64,000 nucleotides of DNA from positions 124,001 through 188,000 of the forward strand of contig CAJQUW010001624.1 in the NCBI GenBank assembly GCA_907163375.1, given 5' to 3'. A program made the translations under genes and the position numbers. Source of the DNA: Prostheceraeus crozeri. Lineage: Eukaryota; Platyhelminthes; Polycladida; Euryleptidae. Below, piece after piece: positions 12,473 through 25,214 of the stretch. The notes beneath the pieces were generated by a model. That model saw nothing but the letters and a program-made list of their open reading frames with translations. It was not told the DNA's origin and did no database searches. Every line of letters begins with the position of its first letter. The first letter of the stretch is position 1.

Positions 12473-12767
12473 CGGGGTCTTGCTGATCTGTTGATTATGG
12501 AGCTGCTTGTTACAATCATCTGTATGCTGAATTTGATCAACAGCTCTCAATCGGGCTTGCTGATGTGATGATTAACAATCAGCTTCTAGTTTACCAGCAG
12601 CTGTTGATTAACCACAAGCTCCTGATCAAAAGTCTACAGACGATGGCGTTGCTATGCAAGCTACCAAACAGAAGTCCGCTCGTGAGATGACGTGAAAATT
12701 GCGTTGAACCTTGCGCTATGTGTACATGCATGTATCGCTCAGCCGAACACAGTCATAGGAATCAATC

Positions 12768-13638
12768 ATGGATCGCAGTTTGCAAGAAGAAGCAAGGATG
12801 AAATTCACGACTGGGGAAAAAGAATGATTTCTGGCAATTGTCAATAAATGCAGTGTATTAGAAAATAAAAGAAAGGCTCCATCAGTGGAAAATGAGAAAC
12901 GAAAGGCATGGGAGACAATTACTTCTGCCTACAATGCTGATGAGAACAACCGTCCAAGAAGTAAGAGTCAACTAAAGGTGAGTTCTTCGCAATTCACATG
13001 TTGTCCGCACATACATTACTTCGCATTCTATTAGCGCAATTGATAAAACCTTTGTGTATTTTTACAAAGTCTATTTTTCACTCTTTTTAGAATCTATGGA
13101 ACAATTTGAAGAGAATAGCGAAATCGGAAATGGCAGCAGAAAGGAAAGAGAGATTCAAGACTGGTGGTGGGTCACTCAAGGTTGAATCTGATCCGAAGAA
13201 TGAAGGTGTGCGAGCCATCCTTAGCCGGCAGGTCCCCTTAGTTGGCGTCAACGATGATGACCACTTCGAATCAGGTAAAGGACATTCGTACTGTTGCATG
13301 AATAGATTCATGTGTGAATGAAATTTTCTTCTGCAGATGACGATGCAAGTGAAGTAATGGAGAAGAGGGCCAGATGCTCAAAGAAGAGATCAGCTAGTGA
13401 GCTTGCTGAAGAATTTCATCAAGCAAAGATGAAGTATTTGCGTGAAGAGCACGAAAAGAAAATGGAAATTTTAGAGAAAGAGCTGGAGATGAAGCAGATA
13501 GAAATAGATTTGAAAATTAGTGAGAGCAAGGCAGCGATGGACACTGTGATGTTTATAAAGCAGAAATATTTTAATGAAATTTCAAAAGTTGATCTGGATG
13601 ATGAAACTGATAGTGTGGATGTAGACTGGTGTGCTTAG
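12768..13638 (+). pseudogene. Harbinger-encoded Myb/SANT-like DNA-binding protein, three exons
   Basis: The exons are 12768-12977, 13091-13274 and 13337-13638, with GT-AG introns of 113 and 62 bp and consistent phases (0, then 1). The exon 1/exon 2 join gives a Myb/SANT-like (Myb_DNA-bind_5, as in MSANTD3 and NAIF1) domain: a Trp in KAWETI, a Trp in NLWNNLKR, then KERFKTGGG. The carboxyl third (exon 3) is a charged, probable coiled coil rich in Glu and Lys. Harbinger elements encode such a protein to help the nuclease reach the nucleus and bind ends. Codon 20 (12825-12827) is TGA, so this copy is interrupted once. The last dozen codons (from about 13600) match the downstream 172-bp repeat and are probably not original. 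Confidence 0.8.
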
Positions 13639-14396
13639 CTTAAGTTTGGCTTTTTTGGGTAATCGGTGAAGTAGTGCAGAATATTTTGGCTTTTTTGGAT
13701 TTGAGCATCGAAATGTGGACTGATTTTGTGGATTTGAATTGATGTGGATGAGTGGCATCGATAGCCATGGTAATGAAACTGATAGTGTGGATGCAGACAG
13801 GTGTGCTGAGCTTTAGTTTGGCTTTTTTGGGTAATCGGTGAAGTAGTGCAGAATATTTTGGCTTTTTTGGATTTGAGCATCGAAATGTGGACTGATTTTG
13901 TGGATTTGAATTGATGTGGATGAGTGGCATCGATAGCCATGGTAATGAAACTGATAGTGTGGATGCAGACAGGTGTGCTGAGCTTTAGTTTGGCTTTTTT
14001 GTGTAATCGGTGAAGTAGTGCAGAATATTTTGAATTTTTTGGATTTGAGTATCGAAATGTGGACTGATTTTGTGGATTTGAATTGCTGTGGAGGAGTGGC
14101 ATCGATAGGTATGGTAATGAAACTGATAGTGTGGATGTAGACTGGTGTGCTGAGGTTAAGTTTGGCTTTTTTGGTAATCGGTGCAGTAGCGCAGAATATT
14201 TTGAATTTTTTGGATTTGAGTATCGAAATGTGGACTGATTTTGTGGATTTGAATTGCTGTGGATGAGTGGCATCGATAGGTATGGTAATGAAACTGATAG
14301 TGTGGATGTAGACAGGGGTGCTGAGCTTTTGGCTGTTTTGGGTCTTTTGTGATTTTGGCTGTTTTGGATCATTTTTGGCTCTTTTAGAAATGATCA
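13604..14396. repeat. Tandem array of about 172-bp units ending in a TTAA-MITE terminus
   Basis: The word AAACTGATAGTGTGG recurs at 13604, 13776, 13948, 14120 and 14291, so the period is 172, 172, 172 and 171 bp over about four units. The array runs into GGCTCTTTTAGAAATGATCA, ending at 14396 next to TTAA (14397-14400). That is the same terminus as the intact TTAA-flanked MITE at 57601-58075, which holds the same repeat unit. The long minus-strand ORFs here are products of the array and are not genes. The left MITE end is missing. Confidence 0.85.
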
Positions 14397-14400
14397 TTAA

Positions 14401-14577
14401 CCGCAACAGATCGTGTAGCTTGATGGCGCAAGCTTTGTCCATTCGGAAGCGATCTCGAAACTCCTCGTCCGTGTACTGTAATAGCGGATCGATTGGCTTC
14501 AATCGCATCAAGGCAGGAGTACCATGATTAGTGTCTCCTTCACCATCCATGTAGTCCACGTATTCCATCAGATCCAT
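14401..14577 (-). pseudogene. Harbinger transposase amino-terminal fragment
   Basis: The minus strand from 14577 encodes about 60 residues that end in YTDEEFRDRFRMDKACAIKL followed by HDLLRL. This is the helical amino-terminal region of HARBI1-like nucleases, upstream of the DDE domain. The frame then runs into the TTAA MITE at 14400 and everything downstream (helix-turn-helix and DDE catalytic domain) is gone. It is therefore a relic with no nuclease function. Confidence 0.75.
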
Positions 14578-14970
14578 TTGACTTCGCGCTTCTGATCATC
14601 AGATAGGTGATGATTCAATAGTGCAATGGCCAAGATTGTGATAGTTCAGCTGTTGATCAACAGTTAGCTGAAAAATGTTTATAGGAGTTGCTTTCTATGA
14701 TCATCAGCTGTCTGTTAAATCGAATTTTGCTTGAATCATCACATCAGAAAGCCATTTTCACAATCAGCTTTCTGTTAACAAGCGTCAGAGATTCCCCTTC
14801 TGACGTCAAAACTATTTTTAGCTGTTGATTATCATCAGCTGCATGTAAATTGACTGTTGATCAATGTCAAGAGCTGTTGATTACAAGCAGTATTTGACAA
14901 GCACATCAGCAAGCAAATTATCACAAGCTGTAGGTCAAATCATGATTTTAAGATCAGCAAGACCCCGTTA

Positions 14971-17900
14971 ATGTTACTCGTAGCCTTTTTGTTTAGTCAT
15001 GTGAAATCACGTACACCAGATTGGAGGTAGGTATTCGGCCGTATGTTGTTATTTTGTGGTATAACTCTCACCCTAAGACGGCCAAGATCCTATATATTCC
15101 TAGGACGGCCAAGGGTGGCCTCAAAATTCTCCCACCAAGTTATTTTCTCGCCGAGAAGTGACAGGTATCGGACCATGTCCAAAACTTCGAGAGAAACTTC
15201 GAGAGAGAGAGAGACCTGTATCTGAAAGTGAAAGTGCAAAAAAAAGTGAAACGGTGATGGTGTCCGGATTGTGGTGTCGTCGGGTAGAACGGGGTGGGAG
15301 CTTTTCAAGATTCCACAGACTCAGGCTTGCCGTGCGGCTGATCATTATAAAGATTTCACAGTGCAAATTCCCCTTTGTATAGAACAGAAGCATGTCATCT
15401 GACCTGACCCTTTCAATCGGAAAACTCCTTGGCAGCAGTAGAGCCTCCGCTTCGTACTATACACTGGCTCGTCAGTACGGCCCTTTAAACGCCAAGCAGC
15501 CTGTTGAGTAGCGCTTCGGCTTGTCAGTCATTCTACACCTTTTTAATTTCTATTTAAAATAAATCAAGTTCTAATTGAAATAAGTCAATTAAAATAAGTC
15601 AAGTTCAATTTAAAATAGATCAAGTTCAAATTAAAATAAGACAAGTTCTATTCAAAATTTTTAAATTAAGTAGTTGAGAATTAATGTACATCTATTGCAA
15701 ATGACAATCCAGTGTTAGTTATTTCATCGAGTTTGTTCGCTTTGCACTGTTCTCGGAATAACTAATATCATATTTTAGTCAAAGGATTATCTATACATGA
15801 GATATCTATTGCTATGACCTCAATCAGCGCTAACTTCGCCGTTGTTCTCATTTTCTCATCACACGAGTGCACACGAGTTGTGAATAGGATTGCAAAAATC
15901 TATGCCAAGCAATAGTGTCATTGATCGATGATTAATCAATCACTTGACGAATTGAATACAAATGAATGAAGATGAAAGAAATAGAATAGACTTTGAACAG
16001 AACTTCATTAGGTTACTAACTAGCTTGGATCATTCCGAGCAGCACTGATCAGCCCTTGTAGGTCGAAATGAAGCGTCTACGACTGCCAAGTAACTTTCCG
16101 CTTCAATTGTTCATGTCACAGCACATCATTCTATTTTTCAAATATTTTTCAGGTAGCAGAAAATATGGCCATATGCCAAATTGTTGATTTCAAAGATTCT
16201 ATTGAGCCAAAATTACGGAAGTTCTACAAAGTACATGGGTCTACAAAGATTCAAGTTGAAATGTGCATTGATTACTAGAAATTTACAGCAATTTTGAGTC
16301 ATTTGGACATCTTCCTCTGCCATGCAAAAATCAAAATCCTCGCATGGTAACTGGCTATTTTTCATTTTTCTCACTTTTGCTCTACGTTGAGTAGTCCACG
16401 ATTCGACATTTTGATTAGTTAAACAAAAAACTCGAAATCAGAGCACGAATGAGTTATCGCTTTAACGAGAGCATCAAGAACATTAATGGTTTGACATCAT
16501 TGAAGAAATGAGTTTCTCCTATTGTGGTCTTGAAGATCAATAATGTTTATCTATTTACATTATTCCGAGTTCCGACGAGGTCGAATTGTCAGAACATAGA
16601 CCTAATTGTTTTCCATCTCTGATAACCATTTTTGGTATAGACATCATAAGAAGCAGTTATGAAAAATGAGCAGATGATTGATTGTTCTCGTGTTATTAAA
16701 TTATTCGTGTCTAAAGTTGGACCAAATGATAAGAGCTAAGCATTACAAATAACTAATCATTGTCTACAACGGTCACTGTCATGATGTCTACTTGCGCATG
16801 ACAATCTACTTGCGCGCATTTTAGTCGAAGACATTGCTAGGCGTGTGAAGTGAAAAAATGATTGATGAAAATTTCTTGGGGTAATGAGCAATAGTGTGTG
16901 TTACTAAATCAAATGTATTATGCTGACTGATTATTATATCACAATTATTTCAACGAATTTTTCTCATTTTTCAATTATCCTCACAGCAACACTCAAGAAA
17001 ACTCACTTGTTTGCTCTTGATAAATTAAACATGCTTTCAGGAACATGGATTTGAATTGAGTAAGCCTACAAACCTATTTGACATCTTCCCAGTGACTGAA
17101 TATTTTGTGCTAGGATGATGTGTAGTTAACTTTGGAAGTGGTTTGAGTCATCTGCTACAGTTCACTGCGTGGAAATGAAAAAATTACGTCATTCGATATT
17201 TCTTGGCATTAGATGGCAGAAATCATTGTTGAATAATGAACCTATTATTAATTATATTCAATATTTCTACTCACCTTTGTTTTCTGGCCTTCTGAATAGA
17301 ATTAGATGTTTAAAAATATTTTTCTCATAATTTTGCCTATTTTCTGTGAACCAATTGCTCAGTCGACAAACCAAATATTGAATAAACAATCTAAATGATA
17401 ATAATAATCACATAGTTTAAACACTAGCGAAAATAAATAGTAATAACAGCATTTTTTATCAATAGCACATTGATAGTACAACAGCAATTAAACTTCTTTG
17501 ATTTGTGAAGCTCTATATTTCAGTTTTTATTGATCTTCTATCATTTTGGAATGTGCTGTTAATACTATTTACCTTCGTTAGTACTATGCATGAATCACTT
17601 ATACAATGATGCTAATACCTACATCAACGCTTATAACTGCATAACATTTGTTGTCAATGAATTTTCATCAGTATAAATAATAATTCAGCTTCATGTTAGC
17701 AGATGCTGCACATCATTTACTCGTTGTATTTCATGAAGGGAACGAGCGCTGCTATGAAATGAGACTCTTCATATTTAAACTTTGGTATTCGATGAGATTG
17801 GATTTATGTCAGGAGCAATGTGATGAATGGAATGAAAGAAATCAATGATCAATGATTTGAATCACAGTTCACAGTGGTAACAGCTTTTAATAATTGCGTC

Positions 17901-19103
17901 ATTTGAATTTAGCCAGAGATTTGAAATTATATTGAAAAACTGATTTTTACCGATATCTTGCCGACAAAATTCGTCAAGTAAAAATTATCTCCTCAAAATA
18001 ACTGGTAAAGTCAATAAGATATTCTTAACTTTCATTAAACATTGTAGGAACACATTCGGGATGCAATAGTCCACCGCTATTTTCTTCTGTAGTTTTCTCC
18101 TGAATGTGAATTAAGACATGTAATATATATAAAAATATGAGCGAAAGCTCACTCCTCCACGCATATGCTTGCCGTTTACCGCTGCACGACACTGTTATTC
18201 ATAAGGTCCCAAATAGTACTAAAAATGGTACTGAGCGTGAGTACAAACTACAACTAAGAAATGAGTCCAAAAATCAGCACTATGATCTGTCACCTCAACA
18301 TCAAGAAAACCTGTATCCCAAAGCGCCACTTACACACTAGAATTTTAGGAGGTTACGTTGAAAGAGAATGTTGACATACTAAAGAAAACATAACCCCTAG
18401 ACGCACGCCGAGACACAGCGGGGGTAGTGTGAGTCATGGCTTGCCAAACAGCAGAACGCAGTCCTATAACAATAGCTGAAGATAATAAGATTTCGACGCA
18501 AATAGACAGGAATATGCTCTTCACATTTCTCTTCTGACAGTTCTTTCATTGAAGGAAAGGATACAATACAAATCAATCTCCCTCATCAACTAAATCTGAA
18601 GGTCTGAAAAAGAAGTGAGTTTTTCGCATTCGTCTGTTTTCTGCATGTCCCCAAGAGTTCAATGGTATACAACACTATCCAATGTCGATAGTGACCAAAG
18701 CCACCATTCGCGCTAGAAGCGCATTCTTTTGTAGCAATTATAAATCAAGTGCTGTAAATGAAGCAAAAAGTAGACCTTTAAAAGCTTTAAAATTTCCTGG
18801 AAGACTTCATTCGTCAATCATTGGCGTTAATTCAAGCTGCATCTGGTCGGGAGAAGCTCCGGCCTTGATTGCATGTTAAAGAAATGAGAATAAGAAATGA
18901 GAAAAAATTGAAATTAAAACATTTCTCGCTATTATCATGTTTTTAACATGAAATCGATTGATGTACATAGAGGACAAAAGATTCATTTTAACTCAAGGAA
19001 GAAAGAAGAAACTACTAGCGAAAAATAATGTTAAGAGTCGTCGTTATTAGCGAACTGAAGGATTTTGAGCTTCTTCAAATAATGAATTTTTACAGGTACC
19101 GAC
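14971..19103. other. No gene seen
   Basis: About 4 kb of AT-rich DNA. Short ORFs near 15040-15390 overlap on both strands around a purine-rich GAGAGAGAGA stretch and look like noise. One low-complexity tandem repeat (15543-15665) is listed separately. The ORFs at 18137 and 18682 resemble nothing known. Confidence 0.5.
15543..15665. repeat. Short tandem repeat, unit about 24 bp
   Basis: Five or so imperfect copies of a unit like AAAATAAGTCAAGTTC occur in succession. The unit length varies by a few bases between copies. Confidence 0.7.
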
Positions 19104-19922
19104 TAGAGCTGGATGAATCAATCATTTAATCAATTAACTTATTGAGGCTTATCATAATCACGTCATTTAAAATTGGTTCAATCATTGACATTAATCATGA
19201 TCAAGGTTTTTGAAATTTAATCAATCATTGATCATAATCAAAATCATGTTAATTAATCAGCAAATTTGATTAAATTTGATTTTATTCATATAAACATCAG
19301 TTGAGTTCAGAACACGACCGCCCATGGCAGAGTGACAGCTAGACCACATAAGGACGGTAACTACACAGAGAGTCCATCCCTCGATGCACAGTCATGAACA
19401 TGTGTTCACGCCTCGTCATAGAATATCTTCATTACAATATCATTTCTCTGGTGTTTTCTCTTTACGTGTATTTGAACAGCATACTCAATAGACCACTGGG
19501 TTCAATATGTTTGGTTGTCAATTTGTGCGTTATGATGGCAATGAACAAAATCGAATAACTGCAATAATACTAATTAAGTAAAGCTTATTAATTGAACACG
19601 GAGATGCGTTTAAATAAAAACTACTATCACTGCACAGTATTAAACATCTCTATTACGATTCAAATGATTACTTAAACGCACTATTATCATCACTGACCCA
19701 ACAAAACGTCTGAAAGCCGCAATCAGCATAATATTCAATCTACCCTGCCATCATGATAAAGCGTCTGACCGCATTAATCACAGTCACAATTTCGAACACC
19801 TTAATCAATCATAATCATAATCAAGCCTATGGCCGCCTTAATCATAATCACATTCTTCAACACTTTAATCAATCACAATCATAATCAACATTTTTTAATA
19901 TTGGCTAATCATTCCAGCTCTA
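19104..19922. mobile_element. Possible hAT-like non-autonomous element
   Basis: The left end reads TAGAGCTGGATGAATCAATC and the right end is the inverted TAGAGCTGGAATGATTA. TAGAG/CAGAG-GCTGG ends are typical of hAT elements. Flanking octamers GTACCGAC and TTAACGAA match at only five of eight positions, so any 8-bp duplication is old. Both subterminal regions are packed with AATCAATCAT / AATCATAATC words. No transposase is present. Confidence 0.5.
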
Positions 19923-20938
19923 TTAACGAATAGATGATAAAGAAGAGGTTTTTGTCTGTCCCCAGGTGGTGGAAGAGTTTACGTCAATAGTGCCAGCATT
20001 AACTAGATCTTCAGCCAAAAATATCACAAGAACGCAATAAAAGTAGTGGTTGAGAGTTGCTGGAATGAAGAAGTCAAATAATAGGAAATTATAGAATGCT
20101 TCCAGCTGAAATTGCCATTAATTGACTGCTGCGACTGTTTCATTGCAATCATTTGAATGCTTTGCCATAACTCATTTGATTATTACAGTCCGTTTTCTAA
20201 ATCGTTGCACGCCACGAAAAGTTCTTCTATCTTTTGCCTATTCTCATAAAATTTGATCGTGAGCTCATCAATCATAATTGATTGATTCCTAAATTTATTC
20301 ACTTAACCAGTGGAGACATTTGGCTTAGGAAAAGGTGTGGTTTGCCTAATAAAATGAAGTAATTAGTAATTGGAAGTTTGTTGCTTCATAGCTGATCATT
20401 TCATGTAAGTACTCGGCTGTCCTCCTGTCATCATTGATTGAGTTGTAAAAATCTTGTTGATCCCCATATTGTACGCAAGTGTCAGCAAGTACGGCTTGAA
20501 GAACTGCCATTGTTTGTGAACAGGTGCAACAGAAGCAGACAGGAGGCCCCGTCTGCAGTACTCAGATTCGAATTCTTCTGCTGACCTCAACCGAGGGAAA
20601 TGATAACTAACCAAATGACTGAGTGCGGGAATAACACAAATTGGAAGTTTGCCGGTGAACGGATGGGCCGATCGTGATAAAACTTACATATTCGTAGACC
20701 TCATGACACCAACATTCTTTTGAACCCAAACTCGAAAACGCCGGGGCTACTAAAACAAAAGTGATTAAGTTGTGTGCAGTTAACAGTTGAAGAAATAGTT
20801 AACGCGGAAATTAGCGAAAAATCAAGCAAAAGTGTTAATTGAGTAAAACTGTATTAAATGTTGGCGAAATTCGAAAAAAACTATATCACTTGAAAGCCTA
20901 ACGCGAGCTTGATTCAATGGTGATAATCTTAATTTTCT
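19923..20938. other. No gene confirmed
   Basis: A minus-strand frame at 20396-20614 (72 codons) is the only notable ORF. Its peptide matches no family I recognise and it lacks convincing splice borders, so I do not call it. Confidence 0.4.
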
Positions 20939-21127
20939 TCATTCCGTAGTTTCGTCCGTAGGCATCGGTGAATGAATTGACCGAAAATTCATGCTTTTAA
21001 GTCTGCCGACCACAACTGACCAAACACAACCTAAATGCTCTGCCAATTTAAAGAACCATGCGCAGCCTTTCACATGATATAGATTTCTTTGAAATTGAGC
21101 ATATTCATCATTGAAAAATTGCGTCAG
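20939..21127 (-). CDS. Possible terminal exon, dynein-light-chain-like (tentative)
   Basis: On the minus strand an AG acceptor after a pyrimidine-containing tract (TTGCTACTTACAG) opens a frame of about 62 codons that ends at a TGA at 20939. It contains LAEHLGCVWSVVVG, which resembles the W-plus-beta-strand step of dynein light chains (consensus around TWHCIVG) and of the carboxyl domain of TAL proteins. It would be the last exon of the gene whose other exons lie at 40-51 kb. Its entry phase (1) does not match the exit phase (0) of the 40.3-kb exon, so either another exon is missing or this is unrelated. A related fragment with WSVVVSR lies on the same strand near 21330. Confidence 0.3.
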   Translation of the reverse strand: MTQFFNDEYAQFQRNLYHVKGCAWFFKLAEHLGCVWSVVVGRLKSMNFRSIHSPMPTDETTE

Positions 21128-21715
21128 GTTTTCTGTAAGTAGCAACTTTTATGATAAAACATATTGCTACTGTATCTCTTTTCACATTCAAAGACTCTCA
21201 AAATCTTTACAGCATGATGAAGCTGAACAATAGCTCACACTATGTGTCAATTTTCATTAAAAAATTGTCATCTTCATATTAAAATCCTGCATCAAAGAAA
21301 ACGCTCAATTTTCTTTTAAAAGGCCTACTGACCACAACTGACCACTTAGGAAAATAAAATATATGCCAAAATAATCTATGGAACATAAGGCTTCATATGG
21401 CATATCGTTTACTAAATTTAGATCAGGACTTCAACACAAAAATTACATTTGAAAATAGGCTAACTTTTTTTGTGCAACGGTCTGAACATAATTGCATGTA
21501 ATTGGCTGCTCATGATTGCTCCTATAAAAGTAAAACACCAAAGTTTCACCTTCCTAACACCTTCACAATGGCCCATTACCGTCGGGGTTTTATGTTTTTT
21601 CATTTATCATTTCTGCACTATTTTGCTATCTAACATAGTTTTAACGCTATGACAGTCGTGTAATGGTCTTCAAGTCAACTTAATTGCATGCATGCTTAGC
21701 AGAGATATGTAGCAG
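21128..21715. other. No gene confirmed
   Basis: It contains a second copy of GACCACAACTGACCA (about 21329), 320 bp from the one inside the putative exon at 21.0 kb. Otherwise AT-rich and without a recognisable gene. Confidence 0.4.
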
Positions 21716-22216
21716 TCATATTATGCCTCTATAATGAACCTGGAGATTTTTGATTAGAGATTTCTGAAAGAGCCTCTCTGACTTCTGATTCAAGGATGGA
21801 TAGCTCACGATCATCCACATAGTGCGCATTAACCGGCATAGTGACTTCCTTTCTGTAAAGTTCTTCTGTGTAATCTTTCTATCTGGCGATAATATTTTCC
21901 GTCTCAGTGAGTGTGGCATTATCCTTGCTTTTTGAGTATATGATTCTGAGGCATGAATTTGCGAGTTAACTGCATGATTTTTTGAAAAGTTTCTCTCGAT
22001 CTACCTTGCTTGTTGTTGTATCGATCTCTTTGCAGATGTCATTGCAGAATGTTTCTTTATCTTTCCGCCTTTGTCTTTGAAGCTGACTGGAAAGCTCCCG
22101 GTATCGATTTTTATCTTCTTCAGTGATCTTTGGTTTGTACTTACTTGGCTCTTCACTATTTGAATGGCCTCTGCACTAATCCAAAATGTCGTGTTCCTTC
22201 GCATTTTCTTTGGCAC
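21716..22216 (-). pseudogene. LINE (RTE-like) fragment, linker between endonuclease and reverse transcriptase
   Basis: Minus-strand frames contain DKNRYRELSSQLQRQRRKDK, a CNDICKEI block, KDYTEELYRKEV, and SILESEVREALSEI followed by NQKSPG. This order is the helical linker and the start of the reverse transcriptase of RTE-type non-LTR retrotransposons. The reading switches frame at least twice and contains stops, and neither the endonuclease nor the catalytic palm is present. It is a decayed, truncated LINE copy with no host function indicated. Confidence 0.72.
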
Positions 22217-25152
22217 GTTGTTCTATGCTGATGAATATAATATCAGATATATATCATGTATAATGAATATAAATGAAATTAGTGTTTATAGGGATTGTAC
22301 TTGCCTAATCAACATGGTTATCCAAAAATTGCGTCTTACCAAGATCTATCGAAAGTAATGTTAAAATTACTTAACCTCTGTGATATGTTATCTCTCTTTG
22401 AAGCAAAGTAGCGGTTTCGTGTAGCCAGTAAACACTTAGGTGTTAAATATGACTTAGCTTTCATAGGCAGCATTACTCCAAGCCTACAGTCTATATGAAA
22501 TATATATAAAAATAATAAACAGATGCAATATGATCTGTGGGTCATTCCACGACGATTTGCCTAATGGCTTAGTTTTCCATTTTGCCCATTTTCTGATGCA
22601 TGTTTACCATTCTCTAGAAAACACAAAATCTGAAATATTATCCTCCAATTTTGAATTTGGAGGCATCTAGACCTAATTTTAGAAATGTGATACTTTTCCA
22701 AGATATGTCTTGGACTAATCTAAAATTTCTTTATATTAGTTACTTAACCAAACTTTGGATGATGCATTATCTTTGTACAAAGGAACTCTTGTATGAATTT
22801 CAATTGATTAACTGTCATGCAGAACGGAGTTACATGGCTCCAAAGATAGTGAAAAAATAGGATCCGCGAAAAAACACAAAAATCTGACAGCTTTCTATAT
22901 TCTTGTTACCAGTAATGTATACAATAATTTTGTTGCTGTGCATCAGTGCGGTTCACACCTGTGATCTTAAGCGGTGATTAGAATGCAGAAAGCTACACCA
23001 GGCGTTCAAAAAACGTGATTTTCCAAAAAATTCTGAAAATGACTGTTTTCAAGTTTGGTTAACTTTTTTCCTATATGCCAGTTTTGAGTTTTGACTCCAA
23101 ATTCAAAATGAAACTCAGAAACATACTCAATTACTTGTTGAAGAAATATGATCAGACACCTGATAGTTTAAGTGCGCATAAATTGCAAATTTTGATTCTG
23201 CACACTTTTTCAATATTTTATGTCAATACCTGTATTAGATAGGTAGTATTTTGAAATAAGTATCACTTATAGTGCAATAGCGCTTGAAAACTTTAAATTG
23301 GCGTGCAATAACAAATTATTCTCTTTGACAGATATTTCGTATAAAACTTAGGTATACTGCTATCGGACAAAATATGATTCGATATATTCGAAGCTTGAGT
23401 TTTGATAGACTATCTTTTTGAGCCCCGAAACCAAATCTGCTACACAACTGTTACACTTATATGCGTTATGTGCTAAGGTTGATTTATTTTTAATCACGTA
23501 GCTACGCTCTCTTAAGCTCTAATTAATGCTCTAATTAAGCGCGCGCTCGGTGTAATGTGCGAAGACGAAGACGAAGACACACGAAGATACAAAGACACTC
23601 ATTTATAACTATAGGGAAGAACGAACGGCATTCACTCTGTTGATTAAAGTTAGGTTTAGTTGTTTTCTCACATGCATTTTAGGGTGCACTAAACTGCAGT
23701 AGGGGTAAAAGAGGGTGCACTAAACTGCAGTAGTGCCATGATGATAGCCCACGTATTAAAATGAATACATGCAATTGCATCATCGTCGCTTTTGATGACA
23801 GCCCTGTACACATGTGCAATTTACATGTACGAAGGAAGTGATTTCCCGATCGGAGTTAGTTCTGTATTTTGTGTAGCATGCTAGCTCTTAATTATGAAAT
23901 ACCCTTGTATAAGTGCAACTACATTCATCTTGATCGGATATAATTTTAATTAAGGGCACCGGCAACCGCAGGGGAAAGACCATCCTAGGCTATATGGCTA
24001 TTCACTTGCAGCGTCTCATCAATATTAAAGTAATGATTTTTTAAGCTCAGCCGAAATACATGAATGTGGTTATTAATGTGGTACTTTGATATTTAATTAT
24101 TGTGCAGTTAAATAAGCACATATTTGGGCTAAACTTTAATCTTCACTATCATCGTGTTCAATAATGTTCAATCAATATCAAAGCAGTTCTTTCAAAATAC
24201 CGGCAGGCCTACACGAGAAATGTGTTCTGATTTTGGAAACTAATTTTTAACAATATCTGACCAAAAGTCAGCCCATTTTGTTTAGGAAATCTCTTTTTAG
24301 TTACCGAATCAGGTAAAATCTATTGCAAATCTCAAATATGCTGGAGACTACTCCATACATTGGGGCAAATGAGTCGTTCATTATACTATTAAAATCTTCA
24401 ATACATCCCTCAAATGCTGGAAAAATTATGAGGATGTCCTTAACATAATCCGAGACAGTCTGAGAATGATCAGTTATAATGGCTTTTGTTAGACCATGCA
24501 TGCCTAGAATAATCACAATAATTATTTGACGATCAATGATCTTCACACAGAGGCATTGTTCACAGACCTATTATCAACAGAAAGCATGAAACAGGCCGTG
24601 CTCCATTCTCATCATTTCATGTCTCGCTTAACAAGCTTTGAAGATGCGAGAGGTCACGCGGAAGCTCAACCAATTACATATTTTTGTTTTCTGGACCATC
24701 GTTTGTTGGCTATGATGATGCATTTTCTTGCCACCTAACTCTTGAATCATGATAGGTTTTGACAGAAGAAATATAATAATCCAATCTTTCCCATGTTTGA
24801 AGAATTTATCATTTTAGTGATATTCCATAACCAATCCGTTCATCAAAAGTAAGGTTGATTTAATATTAACTTTTTTTATGTTCATCACGTAAAAGTGTAA
24901 TTTTTGCTCCAGTCACGGTAAACAACGTGATTATTTTCCTTAGAGAAAGACACTTTGTAATACAATCACTACACGCCAATTCAGCACTGCGTTCTCTCTG
25001 TTACAAGTCCAAGGGCGTATATTTTTCAAATGATTTATGAGTGGCGTGCATTGCAAATTTCCCTTCTATGTCCATTCTAGTATTGTTCCTATTTTCACGG
25101 AGCCTTTAATTAAAGGGATTGCTACATTTGAAAATGTCTTGACTAAAAAGCA
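22217..25152. other. No gene seen
   Basis: About 2.9 kb, AT-rich. A small GAAGAC repeat lies near 23562-23580. Minus-strand frame 24301-24546 begins with a hydrophobic segment but has no family resemblance or clear splice context. I see nothing else. Confidence 0.5.
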
Positions 25153-25214
25153 TATTTTGTTGATAGGAAAGAGTCAATAATCATTTGATGTTATCCTATT
25201 TATTTTATTACGCT

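Larger units (their letters stand above)
12473..14967. mobile_element. Harbinger (PIF) DNA transposon 1, internally rearranged
   Basis: The terminal inverted repeats CGGGGTCTTGCTGATC (12473 on) and its complement (ending 14967) are flanked by TTA at 12470-12472 and 14968-14970. A 3-bp TWA target duplication is the Harbinger hallmark. Inside, the plus strand carries a spliced Myb-like gene and the minus strand a transposase amino-terminal fragment. The two are separated by a 172-bp tandem array instead of the expected DDE domain. Both subterminal regions are rich in GCTGTTGAT and ATCAACAGC words in both orientations, which may be transposase or Myb binding sites. Confidence 0.88.

Noticed and set aside
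13635-14577. Long minus-strand ORFs of 245 and 254 codons over the tandem array
   Set aside because: They repeat the same peptide every 172 bp because the DNA is a tandem repeat; only the amino end upstream of 14400 is real transposase.
20396-20614. Minus-strand 72-codon frame
   Set aside because: Peptide unrecognised and no convincing exon borders.
24301-24546. Minus-strand 81-codon frame with a hydrophobic start that could be a signal peptide
   Set aside because: No family similarity, no clear splice or promoter context, and ORFs of this size are expected by chance here.
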